A stretch of DNA of 23,191 bases from Baffinella frigidus (lineage: Eukaryota; Cryptophyceae; Cryptomonadales; Baffinellaceae), in the NCBI GenBank assembly GCA_026770585.1, contig MU647212.1, positions 107,251 through 130,441 on the forward strand, written 5' to 3'. Of this stretch, positions 1 to 9,333 are shown in pieces (positions within the stretch are counted from its first letter, which is position 1; each line of letters opens with the position of its first letter). The position numbers and the translations under genes are program-made. The notes below the pieces were generated by a model that saw only the letters and a program-made list of their open reading frames with translations, did not search any database and was not told the DNA's origin.

Positions 1-125
1 AAACCCCAAACCCCACACCCCACACTCCACACCCCAAACTCCACCACCCACACCCACCCCCAAACCCAGACAAATCCAAACAAACCACACCAAACCAAAC
101 CAAACCAAACCAAACCCAACCCCAG
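1..125 (+). repeat. C-rich telomere-like tract ending at a splice acceptor
   Basis: Degenerate repeats of AAACCCC, ACACCCC and AAACC run to position 123 and end in CCCCAG directly before the first Trp-repeat exon. I read it as the 3' end of an intron whose pyrimidine-rich tract is made of telomere-like repeat. The upstream part of the intron lies outside the window. Confidence 0.7.
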
Positions 126-1043
126 CGACAACGCGCTTGCGGGCCTACCGACAGACGCGCGACAGTGGACACCCCAGGGCAAGGAGTCGAATGTGTACGA
201 CGCCCTCCCCTCCGACGCGGTCCGCCACCACCTCTCCCCAGGGTCTGTTTTTTTATCGTAACGGATATGCGCCTTTTTTATCGAAACGGGTATGCGCCTT
301 AAGACCAGGGCAAGGAATCGAATGTTTACGACGCCCGCCGTCGGCCCCTGCCTCCCCCCAGTGCCGCATTTTTCACTCTCCAGAGGGTCAGGTTTTGGGG
401 GGCAAAATGTTTTCGGGGGAAAAATATTAACGGCTTGTTGTAACCGCATTGGTTGGTGGGGGGGCAGGTGAAGTGCCAGTCGTTCAAATTATCTTGATAT
501 ATAGCCGTTAGAATGATGTTAACACCGTGTTGGTTGGTGGGGGGGGCAGGTGAAGGGGGACACCAACCCTACATGCGAACGGTTCTACTTGCGACCCGTA
601 AGCTTCGTTGGTGCGGTTGACCAACCCTAAACTCCACGTTGGTTCGCAGGTCATGTGACCACGCAGAGGCTGCCCATTTAACCTATAACCCCAATCCAAC
701 GGCTGGTGTTAACACCATCCCAACGGCTGTGTTTTTAAAAACAAATTAACGGCTGGTTTTCAAGCGCATTGGTTGGTGGGGGGGGCAGGTGAAGTGGAAC
801 AAGAAGTACGTGCCCGACACCAACGTCATGGCTGGCCTCACCCAGGTTCTCCTCCCGAAGAGAGAGCGCGCTAGAGAGAGAGAGAGAGCGAGAGAGCGAG
901 GGAGAGAGTGGGGGAGAGAGAGAAGGAGAGAGAGTAGGAGAGACAGAGAGCCAGAGAGAGAAAGAGAGAGTGTGTGTTCGTGTGTGTGTGTGATAGAGAG
1001 AGACAGAGACAGAGACAGAGACAGAGACAGAGACAGAGAGAGA

Positions 1044-1075
<32 letters not shown>

Positions 1076-3672
1076 AAGAGCGAGAGAGAGATATATATTT
1101 ACTGACATTCGGGCAGATGCATTCTAACGTGTGTACTGGATTTATGCTGTAAAATACTTGCACGACGAGCCAGAATTACACGTGGGCAGAGCAAGTCCCC
1201 CCGAAGCCCTCAACTGCATTTGTTTTCGAACGAAATACTGAACCCCATCCGCTTCATTTGTTTTCAGACGAAACACTCGGTGCGTACAAAGCATCCGGTG
1301 TTTTCTAGAGCCGGCGACGCGGAACTATCCCTTAAGTGGTCCGTAATCTCTTACGCCCTACCGTAGGGCCCTAGGACCTGCCTACGATCTCTTTGGGGTC
1401 GAATTCGACCCCATTTCCACTCAAGGGATATGCGGTGGATCAAGGATTTGATCCAATTGAGCGAGATAGGTAACCCCCCCCCTCCAGCGGGCAAGGGAGC
1501 CTCCCAGAATACGTGGGAGTTTCCAAGAGGGAAGGTTGTTTCGAAGAGTCGAAGAGAGACTGTCCACACAACAGACTGAGAAGGGGTTTTGAAAAAACCC
1601 TACGCGATGAGACCTTGGACCCTACGGTAGGCAACCCTCAGGGATATGGGGGTGTTCCTACGAATAAGGCAACGGAAAGGTGGCCCGATTTGGGCCGAAA
1701 ATCCCTTCGTAACCCGCTCTGTGGGGGGGAAGGTTGTCTCGAATACTCAAAGAGAGACTTTCCTGAGCCCGTACCTGCCCCTTTTCTTGCAGAAAAAGTG
1801 GACCTGGCATCCGTACACGCCCGACAAGTCGCCGCTCGACGACCTCCCGGAGTCGAAGCACACGTGGAAGGGCCCCGGCGCGGCGACGGTCAACCCGCTC
1901 GACCAGCTGGACACCACCGAGCACGCGTGGCACCCGTACGTCGCGGTCTGAGACCCCCCCCCCCCCCATCCCTAAATCCCAACTACCAAGACCCAAGCCC
2001 TTTGCACGAGGCTCTTAAAAGTGGACCCTGGCCCCTGAACCCTGGGAGCCATCCTGCGGCATTGCCCGCGTCACGTGACTCTCTGACATCGCCGTGTGTG
2101 CGTCCCGTGGCCACTCGCCCCCTGGTGTTGTCTGCTCCACCACGTCGGTACCACCTGTGTGGTCCTGTCCTTTCTAGCGACCCCTGCGCTGCCGCACCAC
2201 AACACTTTCATTTTAGAAGAGGGTGTTCAAATGACCCCTGCCATGAACCTTGCCACCAGGATACGTCGCCGCTTGGGAAGCTCCCGGACGCGCAGTACCA
2301 GTGGAAGCCTGCCAGGTACGCGTCTCGCGCTCCAACCACTCGTGTGTCCCCACACGCGGTTTTCTGGAACCAAAGCCTGCCGAGTTTGGTTGTGCCTCGA
2401 TATTCTGCATCGTGGTGCAACCGCACTCTTGCATGCGTTGAGCCCCGCATGAATCCGCTCCCCTATCTTGTCCCTACCATATGGAGGAGACTTGCATCAC
2501 ACCGCACGAATCATCTCCCCTGCCTTGCGCACGGATATAGCACGGCATGACACGTGATCCACCGCGACGCTCGGCAGGCCGCCGGCGCCGAACCCGCTGG
2601 ACCAGCTTGACACCACGGAGCACACGTGGCACGCCCAGCAGCCGGAGGACTCGGTGCGCCCGCCCGCCCGCCCGCCCCAGCCTCACGCACGCCTGCTCCC
2701 ACTCCAGCGCTGCGCAGCCCAGCGGCCTGCGTCCGGAGGAATTCTGCCAATGGCTCTGAGAGCTGAGCGTGAGGTTGGCGGTGGCAGGTGCTGAATGGGA
2801 TGCCGAGCGAGAAGTGGGCGTGGAAGGGCCCGGGGTCCGAGGGGGCCAACGCCCTCGATGAGCTCAACGACAAGCCCCACGTGAGCGCCGAGCCCCTCTT
2901 GTCGGTTCGCAGCGAGGCGTCTACGTTCTGAACAAAACACCGTTGTGTGTCTTTTGGCTGCTCCAGGTTTGTTTTGTACCGGAGATGTAACTGAACCGCG
3001 AGGGTTAGTTCCGGAAGGCTGAGTAGAAGACAGTCGTGGGAGTCGCTGTGAGCTCCGGGCACCGTCACTCGTCTGGCTATTCGATTGAATGCGTTAGTCC
3101 GGTTCGGATTTTTGTATCTTCCACGTGATCTCTCTCTCACTCTCTCTCGCGCTCGCAGATCTGGACGGGTCCCGGCCCGGAGTCGGCGCCTGCCATCAAC
3201 CAGATCAAGTACACGTGGACGGGCCCCGGGGTCGAGGCCGCCACGCAGCTCGGGAACCTCCCCACTCAGTTCCATGCGTGGCACACGCAGAAGCCGGAGA
3301 GCAACGTGCTCGGCTACCTCCCCACCGTGGTGTCGCAGCAGGTACTTGGGATAGGGGGTGTTTAGGAGTGTGACAGGGGGGGGCAGTTTTTTGGAGTCAC
3401 TCGTGGTACTGCATTTGCAGATCAAGGCGTTCGTGGAACTCCAACGACTGGTTGGTGGACCATTCAAAGTCTCCCACTTGACGCTTGTGCACCGCACCTG
3501 ACAGCTAAACCACGGCCGTGGTACATGTATGCGACGAATCAACGTTTGCATCTGTGTAAAGCGCTGGCGGTGCCGGCAGGGTGCGATCGACGAGAAGCTG
3601 GCACGCGAGCGGGCAGTCTACGACCGGCTGCACGCCAAGGAGCGCCGCCTCGAGCGTGCCGTCGCAGCGTGA
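126..3672 (+). CDS. Tryptophan-repeat protein, nine exons, 5' incomplete
   Basis: Function unknown; I do not recognise the family. Proposed exons: 126-219, 789-845, 1793-1945, 2260-2315, 2578-2653, 2788-2880, 3159-3341, 3421-3450 and 3580-3672 (TGA). All are bounded by AG and GT and join in phase; the exon at 2260 ends in AG and is completed by G at 2578. The 277 visible residues form about eleven repeats near 20 residues long, roughly N-x-L-x-x-L-P-x5-W-x4-P-[ED]-[ST]. Examples are NALAGLPTDARQW, SPLDDLPESKHTWKGPG, NPLDQLDTTEHAWHPY (seen twice with small changes) and TQLGNLPTQFHAWH. The last 40 residues (AIDEKLARERAVYDRLHAKE) are charged and look helical. Repeats run across exon joins, which is the best support for the model. 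The WKGPG/WTGPG pieces superficially recall sperm-tail PG-rich repeats, but the match is weak. The start codon lies upstream of the window. The shortest exon (3421-3450) is the least certain. Confidence 0.75.
304..345 (+). pseudogene. Partial copy of the Trp-repeat exon
   Basis: CAGGGCAAGGAATCGAATGT and the following TACGACGCC repeat positions 175-204 of the first exon with few changes (GKESNVYDA), after which the sequence diverges and no GT donor follows in a sensible place. It lies inside the proposed intron 220-788 and looks like a decayed exon duplication. A 24-bp tandem pair (TATCGTAACGGATATGCGCC and TATCGAAACGGGTATGCGCC) precedes it at about 255-300. Confidence 0.55.
429..793 (+). repeat. 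Three copies of an acceptor module in one intron
   Basis: The string TTGGTTGGTGGGGGG-CAGGTGAAG occurs near 449-473, 530-555 and 770-793. Only the third copy leads into coding sequence that fits the Trp repeat (VKWNKKYVPDTNVMAGL). The first soon hits a stop (VKCQSFKLS). The second reads VKGDTNPTCERFYLRP and then a good-looking donor GTAAGC near 598. Matching flanks (AACGGCT..., CGCATTGG) show that the whole acceptor region was duplicated. The upstream copies are decoys or alternative exons. Confidence 0.6.
859..1100 (+). repeat. GA-rich microsatellite in an intron
   Basis: (GAGA)n with GACAGA and GTGT interruptions begins about 15 bp after the donor at 846. The overlapping open frames rich in Arg/Glu on + and Ser/Leu on - are products of the dinucleotide repeat, not genes. 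Confidence 0.9.
1326..1430. mobile_element. MITE-like element, TATCCCT family
   Basis: Ends TATCCCTTAAGTGG and, inverted, TATCCCTTGAGTGG; total 105 bp. The interior holds CGCCCTACCGTAGGGCCCTA and a GGGGTCGAATTCGACCCC palindrome. Related copies lie at 4232, 4911, 7944 and 8272. It sits in the intron 846-1792 of the Trp-repeat gene. No target duplication is clear. Confidence 0.75.
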
Positions 3673-4048
3673 ACGAGGGCGCGCCACTTCGGGTGCTTGT
3701 GCACGCGTAGCGACACGGGCTAGGCCAGTGCTGACACGTGCATGCTTGTAGCTCGCGTTGGGTGAGCGGGCTGTACATGTGTGGGGGCGGTTGTGGGACA
3801 CGAGGCCCAATACATCTCTTTGGGTGAGGCGCGGGCGAGGGGGCGTGTGCTTGGCTACATGCGCTCACCCCGAGGACGCTGTTTGCCCGTGGAGAACAAG
3901 GGCTTGGCGCGTTGGGCGCAGCAGTGATCACTGCGAACAAGGAAGATCCGGGGCAGCCGGGGGAGTGCACGCTCCTTGCCCAGGCCAGAGATTGGTAATC
4001 TCTTGCTAAACAACCAGCGCCAGCACCGCACAGCCCTACGCATTGTGC
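3673..4048. other. Presumed 3' flank of the Trp-repeat gene, no gene seen
   Basis: GC-rich sequence after the TGA at 3670-3672. Short open frames on both strands have no recognisable domain, no repeat homology and no exon partner. I see no clear AATAAA. Confidence 0.4.
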
Positions 4049-4169
4049 TACAGGGGTACCTCCCTCCTAAGAAACCGCCACCTCCTAGGACCCTACAGTA
4101 GGACTATGCCTAGGGCCCTATGGTGGTCCTAGGGGGGTGGCGGTTTCTTATGAGCGAGGTACCCCTGTA
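4049..4169. mobile_element. MITE-like element, TACAGGGGTACCTC family
   Basis: Terminal inverted repeats of about 34 bp (TACAGGGGTACCTC, then AAGAAACCGCCACC) enclose a CCTAGGACC...GGTCCTAGG core that is itself nearly palindromic. A second full copy at 8097-8218 has the core in the opposite orientation and a truncated copy lies at 8741-8815. Confidence 0.8.
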
Positions 4170-4231
4170 CTGCCCAGGCCAGGAAGGGGGCGAGACGGTG
4201 CAGGATCACCTCATCTCCCGAGTCCCAAATC

Positions 4232-4336
4232 ATCTCCCCTAAGTGCCCAGGCCGCCAAACTTGACAGCCAAGAGGTCCTGGGCAGGTCCTAGGGCCCTAC
4301 GGTAGGGCGTATGGGCATACTGGTCACTAAAGGGAT
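4232..4336. mobile_element. Degenerate TATCCCT-family MITE
   Basis: The right half is well kept (AGGTCCTAGGGCCCTACGGT, then AGGGCGTATG and CACTAAAGGGATA). The left end has decayed to ATCTCCCCTAAGTGCCC. The middle (AACTTGACAGCCAAGAGGTC) resembles the copy at 8272. Confidence 0.65.
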
Positions 4337-4910
4337 AGACCGGCGTTTCCAGTCAACTGTCTTGAGAAAATCTACTTCGGAGGCCTAAGTGAGTCTACCT
4401 AGGCGTCCTCATAACCTTGCGTTCGTATGCCCTTAGATCCTAGGAACCCACAAGTGATGTCCTCGACAAGAGGCTTTGTGTGCAAGTTGAGCTCGTCCGT
4501 ACATTGTTCCCATCTCCTCAAGGGTGAGGTGGGCGTGGCCTTCGATGTGAGTGCATTACAAAGCACCAAAGCACCAAAGCACCAAAAGAGACAACGAGCC
4601 CGATGTGTGACATATGATTGCGTTGCAGCTTTTCGGAGCTGCGAGAGAGTGGCCGTGCTTGATATCATTGCGAGAGAAGTGTCTTCCTTGATACGTTGCG
4701 AGAGAGTTGCCTTCCTTGATACGGGTCCAGAAAGTTGTCTGGTTTGATACCACCAGTCTGAACCAGAGTGTGGACCTCCATCGAGGTCCACCTCGTGTTC
4801 ACAAGTAGCCAGGTTTCAGCCAACGAGGATTGCCTCCTCATGTACATACATCTACATCGCATCAATCTATGTGCAAAGGAGGGCGTCATGTCCTCTGAAG
4901 TTACGCGCCC
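4337..4910. repeat. Intergenic stretch with two small tandem repeats
   Basis: No supported gene. At 4561-4586 the 8-mer AAGCACCA is repeated three times. At about 4630-4750 a unit near 31 bp (TTGCGAGAGAGTTGCCTTCC, then TTGATAC) occurs about four times with drift. The open frames here follow these repeats and show no domain. Confidence 0.6.
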
Positions 4911-5014
4911 TATCCCTCAAGTGCCCATAGGGTGTATATTCGCCCTAACTCACCCTAGGCAGGTCCTAGGGCCCTACCGTAGGGCGTATGCGCCTACTGG
5001 CCACTTAAGGGATA
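4911..5014. mobile_element. MITE-like element, TATCCCT family
   Basis: Ends TATCCCTCAAGTGCCCATAG and, inverted, TATCCCTTAAGTGGCCAGTA; interior GGTCCTAGGGCCCTACCGTA. It is 104 bp, the same size and layout as the copies at 1326 and 8272. Confidence 0.75.
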
Positions 5015-5480
5015 CTCCCAGATCTGTCCTTTCGAGAATGCTGGGGGGTCCTATTTGCATGTGGGTAATGCTCATTTCGCAGGGTTACGTGACCAATCAA
5101 CGAAAGTTACTCCAGAAATCCTGACTTTTAACAGCACATCGGTTTTAAATGGGCCCCTCTGGCATTATTGTGCGAATAGGCAACTTATTTGGTCGTTCGG
5201 GCCAACCGGCTTTACTCGCCACTGAACACAAACGCCGCAGAAATGTCTTCCTGAGCTTGACACGATGAACGCTGCCTTTCTGATATCAGGCCCTGTGGCG
5301 GACACCGAAAATTATCCTGCAGAAAGGCCATGCTTCCTTTCGGTTCACAGCAGGCCCTCCGGTGCAGAAAAATCGTGGCAGAAACCGGCTAAAGTACCAC
5401 TAGGCGATGTGTACCCGGCGTAGCTTGAGAGTACTCTAGCACAAATGATAACCTGAGTAAGACCACCTTGAAGCACCCTT
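5015..5480. other. No gene recognised
   Basis: Mixed-composition sequence. Short motifs such as GCAGAAA recur near 5240, 5320 and 5390, but there is no long open frame, no repeat homology to the exons elsewhere and no RNA gene that I can recognise. Confidence 0.4.
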
Positions 5481-5481
5481 T

Positions 5482-5880
5482 GTCAGGCGAGAGAAGGCGA
5501 GAGAGAAAGAAAGAAAAAGAAAAAAAGAAACAGAGAGAGAGAGAAAAACAGAAAGCGAGAAAGAGAAAAAAAGTCAGAGGGGGAGAGAGAGCGAAAGAGA
5601 GAGTCAGAGATTTCAAGATACGGGATTTGGGGTTTAGGTTTGATTGTTTAGGTTTTAGGTTTTCGGGGTTTGCGAGAGATGGTTAAGGGTTTAGGGTTTA
5701 GGCTTTAGGGTTTAGGGTTTTGTGTTTAGTGTTTGGGATTTAGGGTTCAGATTAGGTTTTAGGTTTTAGGTTTTCAGGTTTTAGGGTTCAGGGTTCAGGT
5801 TTCACATTTTACGGTTTAGCGTTTAGGTTTCAGGGTTTAGTGGCTTGGGATTGGGGTTCAGAGTTTAGAGTTTAGGTTTT
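5482..5880 (+). repeat. GA tract followed by TTTAGGG-like tract
   Basis: GA/GAAA-rich repeat at about 5482-5610 passes into degenerate TTTAGGG, TTTAGGTT and TTCAGGG at about 5620-5880. The same order (GA tract, then TTTAGGG tract) occurs at 9430-10171 inside the introns of a minus-strand gene. The junction also shares a block of about 39 bp (GTCAGAGGGGGAGAGAGAGC, then GAAAGAGAGAGTCAGAGA) between 5572-5610 and 9465-9503. Confidence 0.85.
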
Positions 5881-6614
5881 CCAAGGGTGTAGGGGTGAGG
5901 AGTTGGGGTAGCAGGGGGGGTGATGACCTGGATGATCGAGGTGTGCCAGCAACCGTATGTTGTCGTTGCATCCGTGAGACACGTGTGGTGCCAAGGGAAA
6001 TGGCGATGGAAGGCCTCATATTTTCCCATGGTTTTTAAGGGTTTGAATGCTCCCAACATAGCCCAACGACACGCCGTTCCGTAGAAAGGACTCCTTTAGG
6101 TCCTTTAGGTCCTTTAGGTTTTAATTTCTCCCAACATATGCCAACGACACGCCCTTCCGTAGAAAGGACTGCAGAGAAAGCATTTTTGCTTTCGGATCGC
6201 ATTTAGCTCTCCAGTGCAGAGGCTCGTGAAGAGGGGATAAAGGGTTGGTTCTCTTGGGGTGTTTGAGTCCAAGAAGGTTAAAGGGCCGTTCTGGTCAAAC
6301 TCCGCTAAAAAAAGCTGGCAGAGGATCGAGTCGCTTTATCGCGAAGGGGGGATTCTCCAGAGGTGGAGGGAGCGGGGGGCTGTGTCTGTCTCCGCAGGAC
6401 AGCGCGCCGCCACAGAGTGCAGCAGAGCATCCCCTGCTGCGCCTTCCCTCTTCTCCCGGCGGAAATACGAGGCGAGACAGGCAGGCGAGGACAAGGAAGG
6501 CGACGGCCAGGGGGTGAGCGGGATCCGCTAGCACCACGACCGGGCAACCAGTGGTGGTGGGGCGGCGGGACGCGTGGGCGTGAAGCTGGGGATTGGACGG
6601 AAAGGTCGGGCGGG
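5881..6614. repeat. 5' flank of the zinc-finger gene with a direct repeat
   Basis: A 42-bp unit beginning TCCCAACATA and ending GTAGAAAGGACT is present at 6051-6092 and 6129-6170. Between the copies TCCTTTAGG is repeated three times. From about 6305 the zinc-finger reading frame is already open but has no ATG until 6615, so this part is probably 5' UTR. No TATA box is obvious. Confidence 0.55.
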
Positions 6615-7838
6615 ATGCGCAAGATCTTCAGCTCGGTCTTCTTCGTGCTGGTTCTCTTCGCAACGTTGCAGCTTCCAACAGGGGCCTTCGGATCGCCGGA
6701 TCGTTTCGCAGCAGGGTCGTGGGGGGCACGCGTCTGGGCCGGCACTTTGGGCAGGCGATTTGGGGGCGAGCCGGCGCAAACCGTACCTCTTGATCCAGCC
6801 ATGGTGGAACGCGAGCGGGGACAAGAGGCGTCTTCTACCGAAGGAGCGAGAAGGGGCTCCGCTGGGTCGAGCAAGAGGGGGCGGGCCGGGGCGGGGTGCA
6901 AGGCCGACTTTGACTGCACGACCTGCGGCAAGGCCTTTCCGTCGTCCACCAGCCTGATTCTCCACTTGCGCGCCCATATCGGCGACCGCCCCTACACCTG
7001 CACTACATGCGACAAGGCCTTCTCGCAGGCTGGCACCCTGACGGTACATATGCGCACCCATTCCGGCGACCTCCCCTACGCCTGCACCATCTGCGGCAAG
7101 GCCTTCTCGACGTCCAGCCATCGGACGAGACACATGCGCACCCATAGAGACAGCTGCCTCTACGCCTGCACGACCTGCGGCAAGGCTTGCTCGGATTCCA
7201 GCGGCCTGAAGAAACACATGCGCACCCATACCGGAAACCGGCAATACGCCTGCACCATCTGTGGCAAGGCCTGCTTACAGTCCGGAAACCTGCAGAAGCA
7301 CATGCGAACCCATTCCGGCGACCGCCCCTACGCCTGCACCATCTGCGGCAAGGCCTTCTCGCAGTCCAGCAGCCTGGCCACACACAAACGCACCCATACC
7401 GGTGTCCGCGCCTACGCCTGCACCACCTGCGACAAGGCCTTCTCGACGGCCGGCCAGCTGACGGAACACACGCGCACCCATACCGGCGACCGCCCCTACG
7501 CCTGCACCACCTGCGGCAGGGCCTTCTCGCAGGCAGGCGCCCTGAAGACCCACGAGCGCACACACTCCGGCGACCGCCCCTACGTCTGCACCACCTGCGA
7601 CAAGGCCTTCTCGGCGGGCGGCAGCCTGATTATCCACATGCGCATCCATTCCGGCGACCGCCCCTACGCCTGCACGACCTGCGGCAAGGCCTTCTCTCAC
7701 TCGAGCAGCCTCACGACACACATGCGCAGCCACACGGGCGACCGGCCCTACGCCTGCTCGACCTGCGGCAAGGCCTTCTCGACGGCCAGCCACTTGGCGA
7801 GGCACTGCAAGAAACTGCACGCTGTCCATAAGTTGTAG
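6615..7838 (+). CDS. C2H2 zinc-finger protein with N-terminal signal-like segment
   Basis: An uninterrupted 407-residue frame. The open frame extends to 6363 only through a GTG; the ATG at 6615 is the first ATG in frame, so I start there. Residues 1-25 (MRKIFSSVFFVLVLFATLQL, then PTGAF) have a basic n-region, a hydrophobic core and a small-residue cleavage site, like a secretory signal peptide. A Ser/Arg/Gly-rich linker follows to about residue 97. Residues from about 97 to the end hold eleven tandem C-x2-C-x12-H-x3-H fingers of 28 residues, with the last ending H-x4-H. The linkers are TGDRPY/SGDRPY rather than the common TGEKPY. The fingers differ mainly at the DNA-contact helix positions. 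Fingers 4 and 5 have Cys in place of the conserved Phe, and finger 3 has Arg at the usual core Leu. DNA binding is inferred from the family. The signal-like start is unexpected for a nuclear factor; it could be an unspliced artefact or real targeting. Confidence 0.88.
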   Translation: MRKIFSSVFFVLVLFATLQLPTGAFGSPDRFAAGSWGARVWAGTLGRRFGGEPAQTVPLDPAMVERERGQEASSTEGARRGSAGSSKRGRAGAGCKADFDCTTCGKAFPSSTSLILHLRAHIGDRPYTCTTCDKAFSQAGTLTVHMRTHSGDLPYACTICGKAFSTSSHRTRHMRTHRDSCLYACTTCGKACSDSSGLKKHMRTHTGNRQYACTICGKACLQSGNLQKHMRTHSGDRPYACTICGKAFSQSSSLATHKRTHTGVRAYACTTCDKAFSTAGQLTEHTRTHTGDRPYACTTCGRAFSQAGALKTHERTHSGDRPYVCTTCDKAFSAGGSLIIHMRIHSGDRPYACTTCGKAFSHSSSLTTHMRSHTGDRPYACSTCGKAFSTASHLARHCKKLHAVHKL

Positions 7839-7943
7839 CAACTCGATAAGTTGTAGCGGATCAACGGCCTCGTCGCATGGCTTTTGGCTCGCGAGAACAC
7901 ACGACGCCGGTGCGCTTGGTGTGGCGGGCGATGGTTCAGGGAT

Positions 7944-8049
7944 ACATCCCTTAACTGGTGAGTAGGCTCATACGCCCTACCGTAGGGCTCTAGGACCTGC
8001 CTAGGACCTACTCGCGGTCAATTTTGACCGCCTCGCCACTTCAGGGATA
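7944..8049. mobile_element. MITE-like element, TATCCCT family
   Basis: Ends ACATCCCTTAACTGG and, inverted, TATCCCTGAAGTGG, with TACGCCCTACCGTAGGGCTC inside and a palindrome GCGGTCAATTTTGACCGC. It lies about 100 bp after the zinc-finger stop codon. Confidence 0.72.
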
Positions 8050-8096
8050 CGTGTTGGTAATACATTTAATCGATGAATCTCTCTCGACGTGAAGAG

Positions 8097-8218
8097 TACA
8101 GGGGTACCTCGCTCATAAGAAAACGCCCACCCCCTAGGACCACCATAGGACCCTAGGCATGGTCCTACTGTAGGGTCCTGGGAGGGGGGCGGTTTCTTAT
8201 GAGCGAGGTACCCCTGTA
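8097..8218. mobile_element. MITE-like element, TACAGGGGTACCTC family
   Basis: Inverted termini TACAGGGGTACCTCGCTCAT and, from the right, the same sequence. The 122-bp element carries a core matching the reverse complement of the copy at 4049-4169. Confidence 0.82.
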
Positions 8219-8271
8219 GGGATGAAGTCCTAGGACGGACTGGTGCTGGTGCGGGCGCCAGTTAAGAAATA

Positions 8272-8472
8272 TATCCCTTCAGTGGCCATGCCGACAAATT
8301 GGAGGGCCAAGAGGTCCTAGGCAGGTCCTAGGGCCCTACGGTAGGGCGTATGAGCCTACTGTCCACTTGAGGGATAGGGGATATGTACGTACACTTCAGG
8401 GATAGGGGATATGTACCTACTGGCCACTTGAGGGATAGGGGATATGTACGTTGAGGGATAGGGGATATGCAC
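8272..8472. mobile_element. TATCCCT-family MITE with a tandemly repeated end
   Basis: The element occupies 8272-8376. Its right end plus flank (CACTTGAGGGATAGGGGATA, then TGTAC) is then repeated about four times to 8472, with two copies shortened. This resembles slippage or unequal exchange at one transposon end. Confidence 0.7.
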
Positions 8473-8740
8473 TTTTCACCTCTCTCGAGGTGAAAAGTGT
8501 GCCCACGAGAAGGGTTGGCACGTGCTGAGACCTCTCAGGCGCATCCTGCAGCCATAACCCCGAGGCGGGCTCGTCCTACATGTGAACACCATACAAACAA
8601 TCAACACCATGTTTGACCCGCAGCAGGTCGCATGCTCCCACTTGGGCCTAGGTATGTAATCGCCTACAATATCTCTCTCGCCCTCGATCTCGCTCTCCCA
8701 TGGAGTGCCATGGCCGGAGTTCCCAATCTTACCCATCAAC

Positions 8741-8815
8741 AGGGGAACCTCGCTCATAAGAACCCCCCCCCCCTCCTAGGACCGCCATAGGGCCCTAGGC
8801 ATAGGCCTACTGGCT
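8741..8815. mobile_element. Truncated TACAGGGG-family MITE
   Basis: CAGGGGAACCTCGCTCATAA, a C run, then CTCCTAGGACCGCCATAGGG match the left half of the element at 8097. The right arm is missing and is replaced by the first unit of the downstream 3'-end array. Confidence 0.65.
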
Positions 8816-9333
8816 CGAGAAAACCATGAAGGGTTTACTGGAAACACCCCCCGTAGAAAAAAAAGTGTGTTAATTATCGATTGGAAGCAACATCGGCAGC
8901 ATGTCTCCAGGTGTAGGAAGAGACGGAGCCCTGGAAAGGTCTATACGAGTGGTCCACTTAGTGCGGTCCACGTGTCGCCATAAGTGGCCAGGGATTATCC
9001 TCTCAGTCTATGTGTATGAAGAGATGGAGCCGGGGTTCTCGAGAAAACCATGGAGGGTTTACTTGAAACACCCCCCGTAGAAGAACAGGTGTTTATTATT
9101 ATTGATTGAAACATCGGCGGCATGTCTCTAGGTGTAGGACGAGACGGAGCCGGTGAGCTCGAAGAAAAAGTGCGTTTATTACGGGTCGAAACCAAGTGCG
9201 TTTATTGCGGGTTGGATCCTGGAAAGGGCTAGGTGTAGGAAGGGACGGAGCCGGGGGGCTAGAAAAAGTGTGTTTATTAACGGATCGACACCAACATCGC
9301 CACCATGTCTAGGTGTAGGGAGATAGGAGTCTA
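8813..9333 (-). repeat. Degenerate tandem copies of a gene 3' end
   Basis: The block CTAGGTGTAGGAMGRGACGG, then AGCC recurs near 8910, 9005, 9130, 9230 and 9330. On the minus strand each copy reads about GSVSSYT followed by TAG or a mutated stop, the same C-terminus as the DUF1764-like gene. Between copies GTTTATTA or a variant recurs, which is TAATAAAC, a poly(A)-signal-like string, on the minus strand. A longer unit (CTCGAGAAAACCATGRAGGG and following) is shared by 8815 and 9037. Only the copy at 9331 connects to an open exon. Confidence 0.6.

Noticed and set aside
735-1163. Ser/Leu-rich and Arg/Glu-rich frames on both strands
   Set aside because: Products of the GA/CT microsatellite.
1513-2550. 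345-codon plus-strand open frame
   Set aside because: It reads across a proposed intron and uses a different frame from the Trp-repeat exon at 1793-1945, has no domain, and contains a poly-Pro stretch from a C run.
2511-3551. 346-codon minus-strand open frame
   Set aside because: It is the shadow of GC-rich Trp-repeat exons on the other strand, with no recognisable domain.
6363-6614. N-terminal extension of the zinc-finger protein
   Set aside because: It would start at GTG; the first ATG in frame is 6615.
6305-7841. Long minus-strand and third-frame open frames over the zinc-finger gene
   Set aside because: Shadows of the 84-bp finger repeat; they show periodic residues but no domain.
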